64,000 bases of DNA. Origin: Actinomycetes bacterium. Lineage in GTDB: Bacteria; Actinomycetota; Actinomycetes; Actinomycetales; Microbacteriaceae. Below, one piece after another: positions 10,398-21,793 of this stretch. The stretch lies in NCBI GenBank assembly GCA_029777095.1, contig JAKOTS010000059.1:1-64000 (forward strand), given 5' to 3'. Below the pieces are notes generated by a model. The model worked only from the letters and a program-made list of their open reading frames with translations, was not told the DNA's origin and did no database searches. The stretch's first letter is position 1. Every line of letters begins with the position of its first letter. The position numbers and the translations under genes were made by a program.

Positions 10398-12218
10398 ATG
10401 ACTTCGAATTCTTCACCTTCGCCGCGGCTCTCAACACCGAAGGCACTCGCGCGCCTGATCCCGTTCGCCCGCCCCGCAATGGGCCGACTCGCGATGGGCG
10501 GGATCGCGGCGCTCGGCGCCGCGGCGATGACCCTGCTCATCCCGATCGTGTTGCAGGTCATTGTCGATGGTCCGATCGCCTCGGGTGACCGCGTGCTGAT
10601 CGTGTGGGCCTCGCTTGGCATCCTCGTGCTCGGGATCTTGGAAGCACTGTTCGTCTTCATGCGCCGCGTCCTCGTGCTGCGCCCCGGCCTGGGTATCGAG
10701 TTCGACATCCGCAACCAGTTCTACCGGCGGTTGCAGCGGCTGCCCGTCTCATTCCACGATCGCTGGCAGTCGGGGCAACTCCTCAGCCGCATGATGCAAG
10801 ACATCGGGCTGGTGCGGCGCTGGCTCGTGTTCGGCCTGATCCTGCTCGTCGTCAACGTGCTCACCATCGTCATCGGCTCGGTGCTGCTGTTTCGCTGGCA
10901 CTGGCTGCTCGGCACAATCTTTCTCGTCGTTTCGATCCCGCTGTGGTGGGTCGGCTACACATTCGAGCGCAAGTACGGCACGCTCGCGCGCCAGAGCCAA
11001 GACCAGGCCGGCGACCTCGCGACCGCCGTCGAAGAGAGCGTGCACGGCATCCGTGTGCTCAAGGCGTTCGGCCGCGGCTCGCACGCGCTGAAGAAGTTCC
11101 GCCTGCAGGTCGAAACCCTGCGCTCAATCGAGCTGCGCAAGGCGCGCGAGGTGGGCGTGCTGTGGTTCTGGCTCGAGGTCGTGCCCATGGTCGCGTTCGC
11201 CCTGTGCCTGCTGGCCGGCATCTACCTCACCTCGATCGGTCAACTCACGATCGGTGAGCTGCTCGCATTCTTCGTGATGGCGACCGCCCTCCGCTGGCCG
11301 ATCGAGTCGCTCGGCTTCTTGTTCTCGTTCCTCATCGACGCCCGCACGGCAACGGATCGCATCTTCGAGGTGCTTGATGAGGCGAACACGATCGTTGACC
11401 CGGAGCATCCGCTCACCATCGAGCGCCCGCGCGGCGAACTCGCGTTCCGCGGTGTGCATTTTAAGTATCAGGATGCCGCCGCCACCGAACGCGATCTGCT
11501 CGACGGGATCGACCTCGTGGTGCAGCCGGGTGAAACGATGGCCCTTGTGGGGCTCACCGGCAGTGGCAAAACTACGCTCACGACCCTGCCCACGCGCCTC
11601 TACGACGTGACGGCTGGCAAGGTCGAACTCGACGGCGTCGACGTGCGCGACCTGCGGCTCGACGAGCTGCGCGGCCACATTTCGATGGCGTTCGAAGACG
11701 CAACCTTGTTCTCGGCCTCGGTGCGCGAGAACGTGCTGATCGGTCGCGAAGACCTCGACATCAGAAGCCCCGAGGCCGACGCGGTGCTGCGCGAAGCGCT
11801 CGAGATTGCGCAGGCACACTTCGCTTACGACCTCCCGAATGGCCTCGATACGCCCGTGGGGGAGGAGGGGCTGAGCCTCTCCGGCGGCCAGCGCCAGCGC
11901 CTCGCCCTCGCGCGGGCCGTTGCCGCGCGCCCCGCGGTGCTTGTGCTCGACGACCCGCTCAGTGCGCTCGACGTCGACACCGAGGCGCTCGTTGAGGCGG
12001 CGCTTCGCCGCGTGCTCGCGACCACGACCGCGCTGATTGTGGCGCACCGCCCCTCGACCGTGGCGCTTGCCGATCGCGTGGCAGTGCTTGAAGCCGGCCG
12101 CATCGTTGGCGTCGGCACGCACTCCGATCTCCTGCGCGACAACGCGCACTACCGACACGTGATCTCGAGCCTTGAGGCCGACGATCTGCTCCAGCGCGAA
12201 GCAGAGGTGAACCTGTGA
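10398..12218 (+). CDS. ABC exporter half-transporter, degenerate-site subunit
   Basis: 606-aa type IV ABC exporter subunit: a six-helix membrane domain (about residues 20-310) then a nucleotide-binding domain. Walker A is GLTGSGKTT (Lys391), signature LSGGQ at 494-498, Walker B LVLDDP. The residue after the Walker B Asp is Asp519, not the catalytic Glu, so its own ATP site should be poorly active. This matches one half of heterodimeric exporters such as TM287/288. The partner gene overlaps by 4 nt. Start ATG 10398 follows AAGGA very closely; TATCCT (10328-10333) could be a -10 box. Substrate unknown; drug or lipid export is only a family guess. Confidence 0.88.
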   Translation: MTSNSSPSPRLSTPKALARLIPFARPAMGRLAMGGIAALGAAAMTLLIPIVLQVIVDGPIASGDRVLIVWASLGILVLGILEALFVFMRRVLVLRPGLGIEFDIRNQFYRRLQRLPVSFHDRWQSGQLLSRMMQDIGLVRRWLVFGLILLVVNVLTIVIGSVLLFRWHWLLGTIFLVVSIPLWWVGYTFERKYGTLARQSQDQAGDLATAVEESVHGIRVLKAFGRGSHALKKFRLQVETLRSIELRKAREVGVLWFWLEVVPMVAFALCLLAGIYLTSIGQLTIGELLAFFVMATALRWPIESLGFLFSFLIDARTATDRIFEVLDEANTIVDPEHPLTIERPRGELAFRGVHFKYQDAAATERDLLDGIDLVVQPGETMALVGLTGSGKTTLTTLPTRLYDVTAGKVELDGVDVRDLRLDELRGHISMAFEDATLFSASVRENVLIGREDLDIRSPEADAVLREALEIAQAHFAYDLPNGLDTPVGEEGLSLSGGQRQRLALARAVAARPAVLVLDDPLSALDVDTEALVEAALRRVLATTTALIVAHRPSTVALADRVAVLEAGRIVGVGTHSDLLRDNAHYRHVISSLEADDLLQREAEVNL

Positions 12219-14032
12219 CCACGGCATCCGTTCTCGGCACCAAGGGTGAAGACCGCGACGACTACACAAAGGCCGAGAGCAAGCAGATCCGCCGCCGTTC
12301 GCTGCGGCTGCTGGGCTCGCTCATCTCGCCGATGCGCGGGCTTGTCGTGCTCACCGGCGTGGTCATCGTGGTTTCGACCGGCCTCCGCGTGCTCGGCCCA
12401 CTCCTGATTGCGTATGGCATCAACACGGCGCTGCCGTTGGCAGTGGATGAGATGCAGTGGATGCCGGCAATCGGCGTCACCGTCATCTACCTGATCACCG
12501 GCGCGGCCGGCGCGGGCTTGATGGGCTGGTTCGTCGTGTTGTCGGCCCGGCTCACGCAGACGATTCTCATCGACCTGCGCACCCGAATCTTCCGCCACAC
12601 TCAACGGCTCAGCCTCGAGTTTCACGAGAGCTACACGTCGGGGCGTATCATTTCGCGCCAGACAAGCGACCTCGAGTCGATTCGCGAGCTGCTCGATGGC
12701 GGGCTCAACCAGCTCGTTCAGGGCGCGCTCTTTGGCATCTTCACACTCGTGATGCTCTTCGGCCTCGACTGGCGAAGCGGCCTCGTGTTGCTCGCCATGG
12801 GCATCCCGTTGTGGTTGCTGATGCGCTGGTTCTACATCGAATCGCAAAAGGGATTCCGGCAGTCGCGCGTCGCGAGCGCGCGGTTGATCGTGCAGTTCGT
12901 CGAGACCATGACCGGTATTCGCGCAGTCAAGGCGTTCCGCAAGGAGAAGCGCAACGACGCCGAGTTCGGTGAGGTCGCGGGCGACTACCGAGACGTCAAC
13001 CTGAAGCTGATCAACCTGTTCGGAATCCTCGATCCGGGGCTCATCCTGATGGCAAACGTCACGATGGGTGTTGTGCTCCTCTGGGGCGCGTTCCGCGTCG
13101 TCGACGGCACGCTGCTCCTCGGCACACTGCTCGCGGTCGTGATGTACGTGCGCAACTTCTTCAGCCCGCTGGAGGAGGTCGCGATGTTCGTGAACTCGTA
13201 CCAGTCGGCAACCGCAGCCCTCGAGAAGGTTTCGGGTGTGCTCGAAGAGGGGCTCACCGTTCCCGACCCCGCCGAGCCCGTCGACCTGTGGACGTCGCGC
13301 GGGCACGTGTACTTCGACGGTGTCGCGTTTGGCTATGTCGGTGGCCCAACGATCCTGCCCGATTTCACGCTCGACATTCCCGCCGGGCAAACCATCGCGC
13401 TTGTCGGTACGACAGGTGCAGGCAAGTCGACCCTCGCAAAGCTCATCTCGCGCTTCTACGACCCCACCAAGGGCGCGATCAGCCTCGACGGCATCGACAT
13501 GCGAAACCTGCACCCGAAAGACCTGCGGCGCGCGATCGTGATGGTGACGCAGGAGGCCTACCTGTTCTCGGGAACCGTGGCCGACAACATCGCGCTCGGC
13601 AAGCCGGACGCGTCGATGGAAGAGATTGAGGCGGCCGCACGCGCGGTGGGGGCAGATGTCTTCATCGAGGCGCTGCCCGACGGCTACAACTCAGATGTGA
13701 ACAAGCGTGGCGGCCGCGTATCGGCCGGCCAGCGACAGCTCATCTCGTTTGCACGAGCGTTCCTCGCCGACCCCGCGGTGCTGATTCTCGACGAGGCAAC
13801 CGCATCGCTCGACATGCCGAGCGAGCGAATGATTCAGGACGCCCTGCAAACACTGCTCGCCGACCGCACCGCGATCATCATCGCCCACCGTCTCTCGACG
13901 GTCGCGATCGCCGACCGCGTGCTCGTGATGGAGCACGGCCAGATCATCGAGGACGACACTCCCGACTCGCTGATCAGCGGCACCGGCAAGTTTGCGAAGC
14001 TGCACGCCGCGTGGCGGGAGTCGCTGGTCTAG
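12215..14032 (+). CDS. ABC exporter half-transporter, consensus-site subunit
   Basis: 605-aa partner of the preceding exporter half, same fold (membrane domain about 25-330, then the NBD). Walker A is GTTGAGKST (Lys404) and Walker [12 protein letters not shown] has the catalytic Glu527, but the signature is VSAGQ (502-506) instead of LSGGQ. Combined with Asp519 and LSGGQ in the partner, this gives one consensus and one degenerate ATP site per dimer. It starts at GTG inside the partner's stop (GTGA, 4-nt overlap), so translation is coupled. A bidirectional terminator follows. Confidence 0.9.
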   Translation: MTTASVLGTKGEDRDDYTKAESKQIRRRSLRLLGSLISPMRGLVVLTGVVIVVSTGLRVLGPLLIAYGINTALPLAVDEMQWMPAIGVTVIYLITGAAGAGLMGWFVVLSARLTQTILIDLRTRIFRHTQRLSLEFHESYTSGRIISRQTSDLESIRELLDGGLNQLVQGALFGIFTLVMLFGLDWRSGLVLLAMGIPLWLLMRWFYIESQKGFRQSRVASARLIVQFVETMTGIRAVKAFRKEKRNDAEFGEVAGDYRDVNLKLINLFGILDPGLILMANVTMGVVLLWGAFRVVDGTLLLGTLLAVVMYVRNFFSPLEEVAMFVNSYQSATAALEKVSGVLEEGLTVPDPAEPVDLWTSRGHVYFDGVAFGYVGGPTILPDFTLDIPAGQTIALVGTTGAGKSTLAKLISRFYDPTKGAISLDGIDMRNLHPKDLRRAIVMVTQEAYLFSGTVADNIALGKPDASMEEIEAAARAVGADVFIEALPDGYNSDVNKRGGRVSAGQRQLISFARAFLADPAVLILDEATASLDMPSERMIQDALQTLLADRTAIIIAHRLSTVAIADRVLVMEHGQIIEDDTPDSLISGTGKFAKLHAAWRESLV

Positions 14033-14052
14033 CGACGTCGTCGGTGCACCAG

Positions 14053-14102
14053 AAAAGGTGCTGCAGCGTAGACGCTCAGGGCGTCACGCAGCAGCACCTT
14101 TT
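14053..14102. terminator. Bidirectional terminator between convergent ABC operons
   Basis: AAAAGGTGCTGC (14053-14064) is the exact inverse complement of GCAGCAGCACCTTTT's last 12 bases (14091-14102). The stem ends in A/T runs on both sides, so it can stop transcripts from the plus-strand exporter pair and from the minus-strand ytrA-type operon. Confidence 0.85.
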
Positions 14103-14121
14103 CCTGTTGTGGGCCAGGGCG

Positions 14122-14808
14122 CTACGGCGTGGTTCTACGGAGGACGCGGTACGAGATCGCCATCATCACCGCGACCAAGACCAAGCCCCAGAGCGCAAGA
14201 CCGGCGGCGCCGAGTGTCGCTATCGCTGCGCCGACTTCGTCCCAGAGCTCGAGGCGGCCCACGAGATACATCAGTCCTACCAGCACCAGGGCGATGCCGA
14301 CGCTGACCACGGTGACGACGACGGCGCCCCACCGCTTGTAGATGTTCGCGCTCGCGAAGCCGACCACGAAGAAGAACTGCGCCAACGTGAAGAACGTGAC
14401 AAATGCTCCGGCGGGCCCAGCCTCCCAGACCCAGGGGAGGTAGAAGACCCAACCGTTCACCCCGTAGCCGTTGGTGAGCTTCTCGATGCCGCCACCGATC
14501 AGAAAGAGCACACCCATCAGCGCGCTCGCGAGTGTGGCGGTCAACATCGTGCCGAGAAAGAATTCACGACGAGTGATGCTGATCGCCTGCGAGAACGGGA
14601 ACGTGAAGTTCATTGCCGAGAGGCCGATGGCGAAAAATATCCAGAGTGGAGCCTGCCCGCCGCCGCCGTACTTGGGGGTGTCGACCGGGATCATTGCGTA
14701 GATGAGCACCGAGACGGCCACGGATGCGGCGAGCACGATGAGCGGCACCCAGATAAACGTGTTCTTGTTGATCAGTTGGAGCCTGACAACGTTGAGGGTT
14801 CGTTGCAT
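14122..14808 (-). CDS. ABC-2-like membrane permease of a GntR-linked transporter
   Basis: 228-aa protein with six likely membrane segments and no enzyme motif. It is the last of three minus-strand genes: GntR regulator, ATPase, permease. Its ATG overlaps the ATPase stop by one base (TGATG), so it is translationally coupled and should form the membrane part of that transporter. YtrA-type operons of Gram-positive bacteria have this make-up and often respond to cell-wall stress, but the substrate here is not visible. Confidence 0.8.
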   Translation of the reverse strand: MQRTLNVVRLQLINKNTFIWVPLIVLAASVAVSVLIYAMIPVDTPKYGGGGQAPLWIFFAIGLSAMNFTFPFSQAISITRREFFLGTMLTATLASALMGVLFLIGGGIEKLTNGYGVNGWVFYLPWVWEAGPAGAFVTFFTLAQFFFVVGFASANIYKRWGAVVVTVVSVGIALVLVGLMYLVGRLELWDEVGAAIATLGAAGLALWGLVLVAVMMAISYRVLRRTTP

Positions 14809-15722
14809 CAGCGCACCTCCTCGGTGGGAGCGGCGGTGGCGGATGCCGACTGTGCCGCGTTCTGGGTCAAGCGGACAATGAGCTGCTGGAGTGACACCGG
14901 CGCAAGGTCGAGATCGGCCGCGGCAATTGATGCGCGGTCGGCGTCGCTCAGGTGGCCAAGCACGGTGACGGATGCCACGCGCCCGAGCGACTCCCGATGG
15001 AGCACCTCGCGGCCGCCGACCCAGGCCTCCACCTTTGCGGCATCGCCGACGACGGTGGAAGCACGACCACGGACGGTGTCGGTGTCTTCGTTGAGGAGGA
15101 TGCGACCGGCGTCGATCACGATCACCTTCTCGATCAGGCTTGCGACCTCGTCGATCAGGTGTGAAGACAGGATGATCGTGCGCGGGTGCTCCGCATAGTC
15201 CTCGATGAGGCGGTCGTAGAACGTCTGTCGCGCGACCGCGTCGAGCCCGAGATAGGGCTCGTCGAAGAAGGTGATTTCGGCGCGCGACGCCAAGCCAATG
15301 ATGACCCCGACGGCGGAGAGCTGGCCGCGCGAGAGCTTCTTGATCCGGGTGGAGACCGGGAGTTGGAAATCGGCGATGAGCTGATCGGCGAACGCTTGGT
15401 CCCAGTGCTGAAAGAACAACCGTGCCGCGCGAAATGCGTGCGTGGGGGTCATGTCATCGGGGTACCGCTGACTCTCGCGCACGAAGCACACCCGGCTGAG
15501 GACACGTGCGTTCTCGTAGGGGTTCTCGCCGAAGAGCCTGGTCTCGCCCGAGGTTGCGAAGTTTTGAGCGGTCAGGATTGACATCAACGTGGTTTTGCCG
15601 GCACCGTTGCGGCCGAGCAGGCCATAGATCGTGTGCTGCTCGATCGAAAGCGACACGTTGTCGAGGGCCAGCTTCTTCTTGTAGCGCTTCGTGAGGTTGT
15701 TCACCTCGATGACGGTGGTCAT
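14808..15722 (-). CDS. ABC transporter ATP-binding protein (YtrB-like)
   Basis: 304-aa ATPase. Walker A is GLLGRNGAGKTT, the signature is the variant LSRGQLSAVG instead of LSGGQ, Walker B ITFFDEPYLGLD has the catalytic Glu, and the H-loop is LSSHLID. About 80 residues follow the NBD, typical of ABC-2 transporters. It overlaps the upstream GntR gene by 4 nt (ATGA) and the downstream permease by 1 nt. The cognate permease is the next gene. Substrate unknown. Confidence 0.88.
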   Translation of the reverse strand: MTTVIEVNNLTKRYKKKLALDNVSLSIEQHTIYGLLGRNGAGKTTLMSILTAQNFATSGETRLFGENPYENARVLSRVCFVRESQRYPDDMTPTHAFRAARLFFQHWDQAFADQLIADFQLPVSTRIKKLSRGQLSAVGVIIGLASRAEITFFDEPYLGLDAVARQTFYDRLIEDYAEHPRTIILSSHLIDEVASLIEKVIVIDAGRILLNEDTDTVRGRASTVVGDAAKVEAWVGGREVLHRESLGRVASVTVLGHLSDADRASIAAADLDLAPVSLQQLIVRLTQNAAQSASATAAPTEEVR

Positions 15723-16105
15723 GCGGGGTTCCCTTCGGGGGTTACCGGGCGGCTTGATCGCCCGTGAAGCAGTGTGGTGAGGTCGTCGAGGCTGAGGCCC
15801 AGTGCCTGTGCCTCGGCGATGAGTGGGTCGAGAAAGCGCTCGGCGAACGCAGTTCGACGTTCGGCGAGCAGTAGATCTCGGGCGCCAGGGGCGACGAACA
15901 TGCCGATCCCGCGACGCTTGAGGAGGATGCCCTTGTCGGCCAACAGCGTGACGCCCTTTGCGGCCGTGGCCGGGTTGATCCGGTAGAAGCCCGCGAGCTC
16001 GTTGGTGGAAGGCGCTTGTTCGTCCTCGCCGAGCGTGCCGTCGACGATTGAATCCTCGATCGCTTCAGCGATGTGGAGAAACAGCGGTCTGCCGTCGTCG
16101 ATCAC
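15719..16105 (-). CDS. GntR-family regulator, YtrA subfamily
   Basis: 128-aa repressor-like protein: an N-terminal winged HTH (LFLHIAEAIEDSIVDG, then APSTNELAGFYRINPATAAKG) and a short C-terminal helical tail with no ligand domain, the YtrA pattern. It heads the operon with the ABC ATPase and permease. Start GTG 16105 has GGAGG 5 nt upstream. A 20-bp palindrome 18 nt before the start lies between plausible -35 and -10 boxes and probably is its own operator. Confidence 0.88.
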   Translation of the reverse strand: MIDDGRPLFLHIAEAIEDSIVDGTLGEDEQAPSTNELAGFYRINPATAAKGVTLLADKGILLKRRGIGMFVAPGARDLLLAERRTAFAERFLDPLIAEAQALGLSLDDLTTLLHGRSSRPVTPEGNPA

Positions 16106-16122
16106 GTTGCCTCCGGTTATGT

Positions 16123-16142
16123 GGTTACTTACTCAAGTAACC
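16123..16142 (-). promoter_or_regulatory. Palindromic operator in the gntR-ABC promoter
   Basis: GGTTACTT-ACTC-AAGTAACC, a perfect 8-bp inverted repeat with a 4-nt centre. On the minus strand, TTGGTT and CATAAC (a -35/-10 candidate pair with a 17-nt spacer) bracket it, so a bound dimer would cover the promoter. Assigning it to the GntR protein is inference from position. Confidence 0.7.
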
Positions 16143-16229
16143 AACCACACCACCGGGCGCGCGTCAAGTAGCCCCCACAAATTGCCGGGGGTACGACCGC
16201 AAACGACTCGTCGAGTCGCGCGCTTTGCC

Positions 16230-16682
16230 CTAAAGCGTGATGCGCCCGATGACCTCGCCGTATTCGGTCTCACCAACAGGGGTGAAACCCATGCGGAGGA
16301 AGAAGGCCTCGGGCCCACCCTCGCCAGCTTCGTAAATGACGTCGATGTGGTCGAAACCGCGTTCGCGAGCTTCTGCCACGAGCGCCTGGACGGCGAAGCG
16401 ACCGACACCGCGGCCCTGACCCTCGGCATCCACATTGATACGCCAGAGGACGGACTGGAAGTGCTCGATGATCGCATTGCGGTCGAAATCGGCGCTGACG
16501 AAACCGACGACCGTGTCGTCATCAAGAACGACCCGCTGCCAGCCTGTCTGCGGGTTCATGACCGTCGCAGCAACGCCATACGACACAGGAGCCAAGAACT
16601 GCTCTTGCCCGGGTTTGAGCGAGAGACTGTTCACCGCCACGATCGTCGTGGCAGAAAGTTCGACCAATCGGAGATCACCCAT
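16230..16682 (-). CDS. GNAT-family N-acetyltransferase
   Basis: 150-aa GCN5-related acetyltransferase. The acetyl-CoA loop GQGRGVGRFAVQALVAEA and the C-terminal FFLRMGFTPVGE strand are typical of the fold. The substrate cannot be read from the sequence. The start ATG 16682 has no ribosome site; TAGCCT lies exactly 6 nt upstream, suggesting a leaderless mRNA. It stands alone between the ytrA-type operon and icd. Confidence 0.82.
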   Translation of the reverse strand: MGDLRLVELSATTIVAVNSLSLKPGQEQFLAPVSYGVAATVMNPQTGWQRVVLDDDTVVGFVSADFDRNAIIEHFQSVLWRINVDAEGQGRGVGRFAVQALVAEARERGFDHIDVIYEAGEGGPEAFFLRMGFTPVGETEYGEVIGRITL

Positions 16683-16857
16683 GCAACCAGGCTAACCCGG
16701 AACGCTGAAGTTTGGTGGGGTGCGTTGGTCGTGGGGATGAACTCTCGATTGCCTACCCGGGAAAACGCGGAAAACGGCCACCATTCGCTTTCTCTCGATG
16801 TCGAGATACTTTGCGGGTGCGATACCCTATAACACGACCCGAATGGAGATTACACAC

Positions 16858-19074
<2,217 letters not shown>

Positions 19075-19162
19075 CGCACGGGGCTCCGCCGCGCCCTTGC
19101 GTCGGCTGGGCGTCGTCCGTTGGCCAAGCGTCGTCCGTTGCCGAGCGTGTTCCGTTCCGCAG

Positions 19163-19205
19163 TCGCGATTTGTCGCAAAACCCCCGGTTTTGCGACAAAT
19201 CGCGA
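19163..19205. repeat. Perfect long inverted repeat (18-bp arms), copy 1
   Basis: TCGCGATTTGTCGCAAAA (19163-19180), 7-nt loop CCCCCGG, then the exact inverse complement (19188-19205). It lies about 90 nt after icd. No T-run follows, so it is more like a REP-type palindrome than a classical terminator. A second, imperfect copy is at 19408-19450. Confidence 0.9.
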
Positions 19206-19278
19206 GCGCGGGAGCGCCGAGCGCGGGAGCGCCGAGCGCGGGAGCGCCGAGCGCGGGAGCGCCGAGCGCGGGAGCGCG
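19204..19278. repeat. 15-bp tandem repeat, five units
   Basis: Unit GAGCGCGGGAGCGCC repeated four times exactly and once with a final base change, starting inside the right arm of the first hairpin. The frame stays open over it, but it lies in an intergenic gap and encodes only a low-complexity stretch. Confidence 0.9.
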
Positions 19279-19313
19279 GCCGTGCGGAACGGCGGGTGCG
19301 CGCGAGCGGGAAC

Positions 19314-19357
19314 GGCGCGTGTGCGGGGCGTGGCCGGCGCGTGTGCGGGGCGTGGCC
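19314..19357. repeat. 22-bp direct repeat, two units
   Basis: GGCGCGTGTGCGGGGCGTGG plus CC occurs twice head to tail in the icd / L,D-transpeptidase gap. Confidence 0.8.
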
Positions 19358-19407
19358 GGGGCGCTGCGGTCGCCGTGCCCTGGTCGCGCTGCGCTCCCAC
19401 TCACCAG

Positions 19408-19450
19408 TCGCGATTTGTCGCGATACCCCCTGTTTAGCGACAAATCGCGA
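19408..19450. repeat. Long inverted repeat, copy 2 (imperfect)
   Basis: TCGCGATTTGTCGC (19408-19421) and GCGACAAATCGCGA (19437-19450) give a perfect 14-bp stem; the inner four positions are mismatched compared with copy 1 and the loop is CCCCCTG. Same 43-bp length and design as copy 1. Confidence 0.88.
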
Positions 19451-19546
19451 CGGGGGAACGAGGTGGTGCGGCGGGGAACGAGGCGGCGCGGTGGCGGCGA
19501 ACGACGGGCGTGCGGGCGCGAACGACGACCCGCGCGCGCGTGATGC

Positions 19547-21085
19547 CTAGCCGTGCACCCAGACCTCGGTGCCGATCGGTGCCCACTCGTAGACGAACTT
19601 GGCCTCGGGAAGCCGCATGTTGACGCACCCGTGGCTCATCGGGTGGCCAAAGTTGTTGTGCCAGTACGCGCCGTGGAACGCCTCGTCGCCGTTGTAGTAG
19701 CTCACCCAGGGCACGTCCTTGGTGAGGTATCCGGCGGCTTCGCTGCCCATGTCTTGGATGCGCACGTGTGCGAAGACCTTGAAACGGCCGAGGTTGGTGT
19801 CGTGGCCGGGAACGCCTGTTGACACGGACCACGAGCGCACAAGCTCGTCGTTCTCGAACAGGTACGTGCGCTGATCGCTGATGTCGACCTCGATGCGGCG
19901 GTGCAGCGCGGCGATTCCGAACGGGATTTCGGTGACGTCGAGCTGGTAGTTCGCCGATCCCGCGTTGAGCTGTGCGGTGAATGCATCGGCGACGCCATCG
20001 GTGCCGACAAGTTCGCGGCCGACAACGCCGGCTCCCACAACCTGCAGCACATCGCCCGCCGAGTTCACGACCTCCTGGGCGTCGACCGGCGCGCGGTTGA
20101 CCTGTTCGGGCAGCGTCGCGACGATCGCGGGAAGCCCCGAACCGTCGACGGTGAAGCGGAAGATACCGGTGGCAGCGTCGGGTTCGACGGTGATCCAGGA
20201 TGCCGCAACCGCGCGATCGATCGGCACCGCCCGGTCGCTACCAACGTAGAACCCGATGGTGTCGAGCATGCCGTTGAGGACAGCGGCGCGGGTGTGCGCG
20301 GCGGAAGAAGGCAGCTCGGGCGCGACTGCGGCGGGGGCGATCTCGACGCGTTCGGCGGGCTCGGCATCGTTGAGGGCCGCGATCAGTGCTGAGCGTACGG
20401 CGCCACGCGGAACACCCCGGCCGTCGACGCCGTCGGCAGCGACAAAGCTCAGGCTTGCCGGGTCGTAGGTCAGTCCGGCGTTGACCGGGGCGACCGAAGT
20501 TTCGGGAAACGCCTCGCGGAGTGCGTCGGTCGTGAGCGCGGCGTCGAGGTCGGGCCGGAGGGTGGCTCCGTGCGACGGAAACCAGCTACCGATCTTCCAG
20601 AGTGGGTGCGAGGCGAGTGCGCCTGCGGCGAGGGGGCCGGCATCGACCTGCGCGCCAAGCTGGGCGCCGGTCAGGAGCGCCTCGGCGCCGTCGACGCTGA
20701 GCAGGAGCGGGGTCTCGGCGACGGCGGCGTTGATCTTGGCGGTCGCGGCGTCAACGGTGAGCCCGCCAACCGCCACGTTCCCAACGACCATGCCGGGGGC
20801 GATCAGGGTTGTGCCGAAGTACCAGGCCACGGCGGCGACCGCAGCGACGGGGATGCCGATGAACAGCGTGCGACGCCAGGGATGACGTTGCACCTTTTCG
20901 GCGGGCGCCCATTCCAGCGGCGCGGTAGGCGACGCTGGGGCCGTCGGCGCCGTCGGCGCCGTGGGTGCCGTCGCTAACGCTGGCTCCGCGGATGCGGAGG
21001 GCGCCGAGGACTCCGCGCGTGCAGGTGCGACAGGCGTCGACGCTGTGTCGTCGCCGGTCGCCGGTGGTGTGGCCAGATCGGTCAC
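19547..21085 (-). CDS. Membrane-anchored L,D-transpeptidase (YkuD)
   Basis: 512-aa cell-wall enzyme that makes or exchanges 3-3 cross-links in peptidoglycan. Layout: a cytoplasmic Ala/Pro/Thr-rich tail (about 1-70, with an APT repeat), one membrane helix (FIGIPVAAVAAVAWYFG), an extracellular region that looks like two PG-binding-4 type domains, and a C-terminal YkuD domain with VDISDQRTYLFEN and the catalytic HPMSHGCVNMR (Cys487). Start GTG 21085 has GGGGGAGG upstream. It shows the standard one-helix topology of actinobacterial LDTs. Confidence 0.92.
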   Translation of the reverse strand: MTDLATPPATGDDTASTPVAPARAESSAPSASAEPALATAPTAPTAPTAPASPTAPLEWAPAEKVQRHPWRRTLFIGIPVAAVAAVAWYFGTTLIAPGMVVGNVAVGGLTVDAATAKINAAVAETPLLLSVDGAEALLTGAQLGAQVDAGPLAAGALASHPLWKIGSWFPSHGATLRPDLDAALTTDALREAFPETSVAPVNAGLTYDPASLSFVAADGVDGRGVPRGAVRSALIAALNDAEPAERVEIAPAAVAPELPSSAAHTRAAVLNGMLDTIGFYVGSDRAVPIDRAVAASWITVEPDAATGIFRFTVDGSGLPAIVATLPEQVNRAPVDAQEVVNSAGDVLQVVGAGVVGRELVGTDGVADAFTAQLNAGSANYQLDVTEIPFGIAALHRRIEVDISDQRTYLFENDELVRSWSVSTGVPGHDTNLGRFKVFAHVRIQDMGSEAAGYLTKDVPWVSYYNGDEAFHGAYWHNNFGHPMSHGCVNMRLPEAKFVYEWAPIGTEVWVHG

Positions 21086-21242
21086 GGATACGCCTCCCCC
21101 GAGGTGTCAAGAATTCGGCGCGCATCGCGCGACGTCTGCTCAATTCTAGATCGGAGGAGACCACCCGCTCCGCAGGCAACGACAACGGTCCGGTCACGAC
21201 GCCGCCGAGCGATGCCGGGCAACGCAGGGCATTGGCGGCTGC

Positions 21243-21689
21243 TTAAGCGCAGAGCGCCTGCAGGTCCTGCATGCTCAGCGCGAACGCGTTCGAGGCCTCG
21301 CTGAGTTCGGCGGTGCGGGCGGTGTTGCCGTTGCCGATCACGTCGGTTGCGATGTCGGCCATCGCCGTGAGGTTCTCGAGGATCGCGTCGCCCAGTTCCG
21401 ACACCTCCGAGTTCGAGATCGACTCGAAAGCGTCACTCAAACCGCGATCGAGGATCTCAAACGCCTCCGCCGTCTTCGCTGGATTGGTCCCGGCGTCTCG
21501 AAGCGCGGCGCTCAGCTCGGCCTGGCCGTCGGTCATCGCGGCGCTGAACGATGCGCACGCTTCTGCGACGGTCTGCGAGCCACCTGTGCCGAACTCGGGG
21601 CCGTCAGTGAGCCCGCTCGGGCCGCTGCATCCGGTCAGGCCGATGGCGAAGACGGTGACGAGGACGAGGGCAGTGAGCTGACGGCGCAT
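21243..21689 (-). CDS. Small secreted lipoprotein, function unknown
   Basis: 148 aa. Start ATG 21689 with GGAGG 7 nt upstream gives a clean signal peptide ending in the lipobox GLTGC, then a predicted helical, Ala/Glu-rich domain closing on a second cysteine (QALCA). Two further cysteines are absent, so an intradomain disulfide with Cys in AEACASF is possible. No family recognised. It lies upstream of the L,D-transpeptidase on the same strand. Confidence 0.72.
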   Translation of the reverse strand: MRRQLTALVLVTVFAIGLTGCSGPSGLTDGPEFGTGGSQTVAEACASFSAAMTDGQAELSAALRDAGTNPAKTAEAFEILDRGLSDAFESISNSEVSELGDAILENLTAMADIATDVIGNGNTARTAELSEASNAFALSMQDLQALCA

Positions 21690-21793
21690 GAAGGCAACCT
21701 CCGGATCGTGGGCTGGTCGAGGTGTGGTGGCGCGTGCGGCGGTGCCGGAAGGCCAACACACCTGAGTGTACTGAGACTCGATAACCTGAGAGG

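Larger units (their letters stand above)
19075..19546. other. Repeat-filled gap between convergent icd and L,D-transpeptidase
   Basis: 472 nt without a credible gene. Contents: hairpin copy 1, a 15-bp x5 minisatellite, a 22-bp x2 repeat and hairpin copy 2. Frames across it are open only because of base composition and give low-complexity Arg/Gly/Ala text. Confidence 0.8.
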
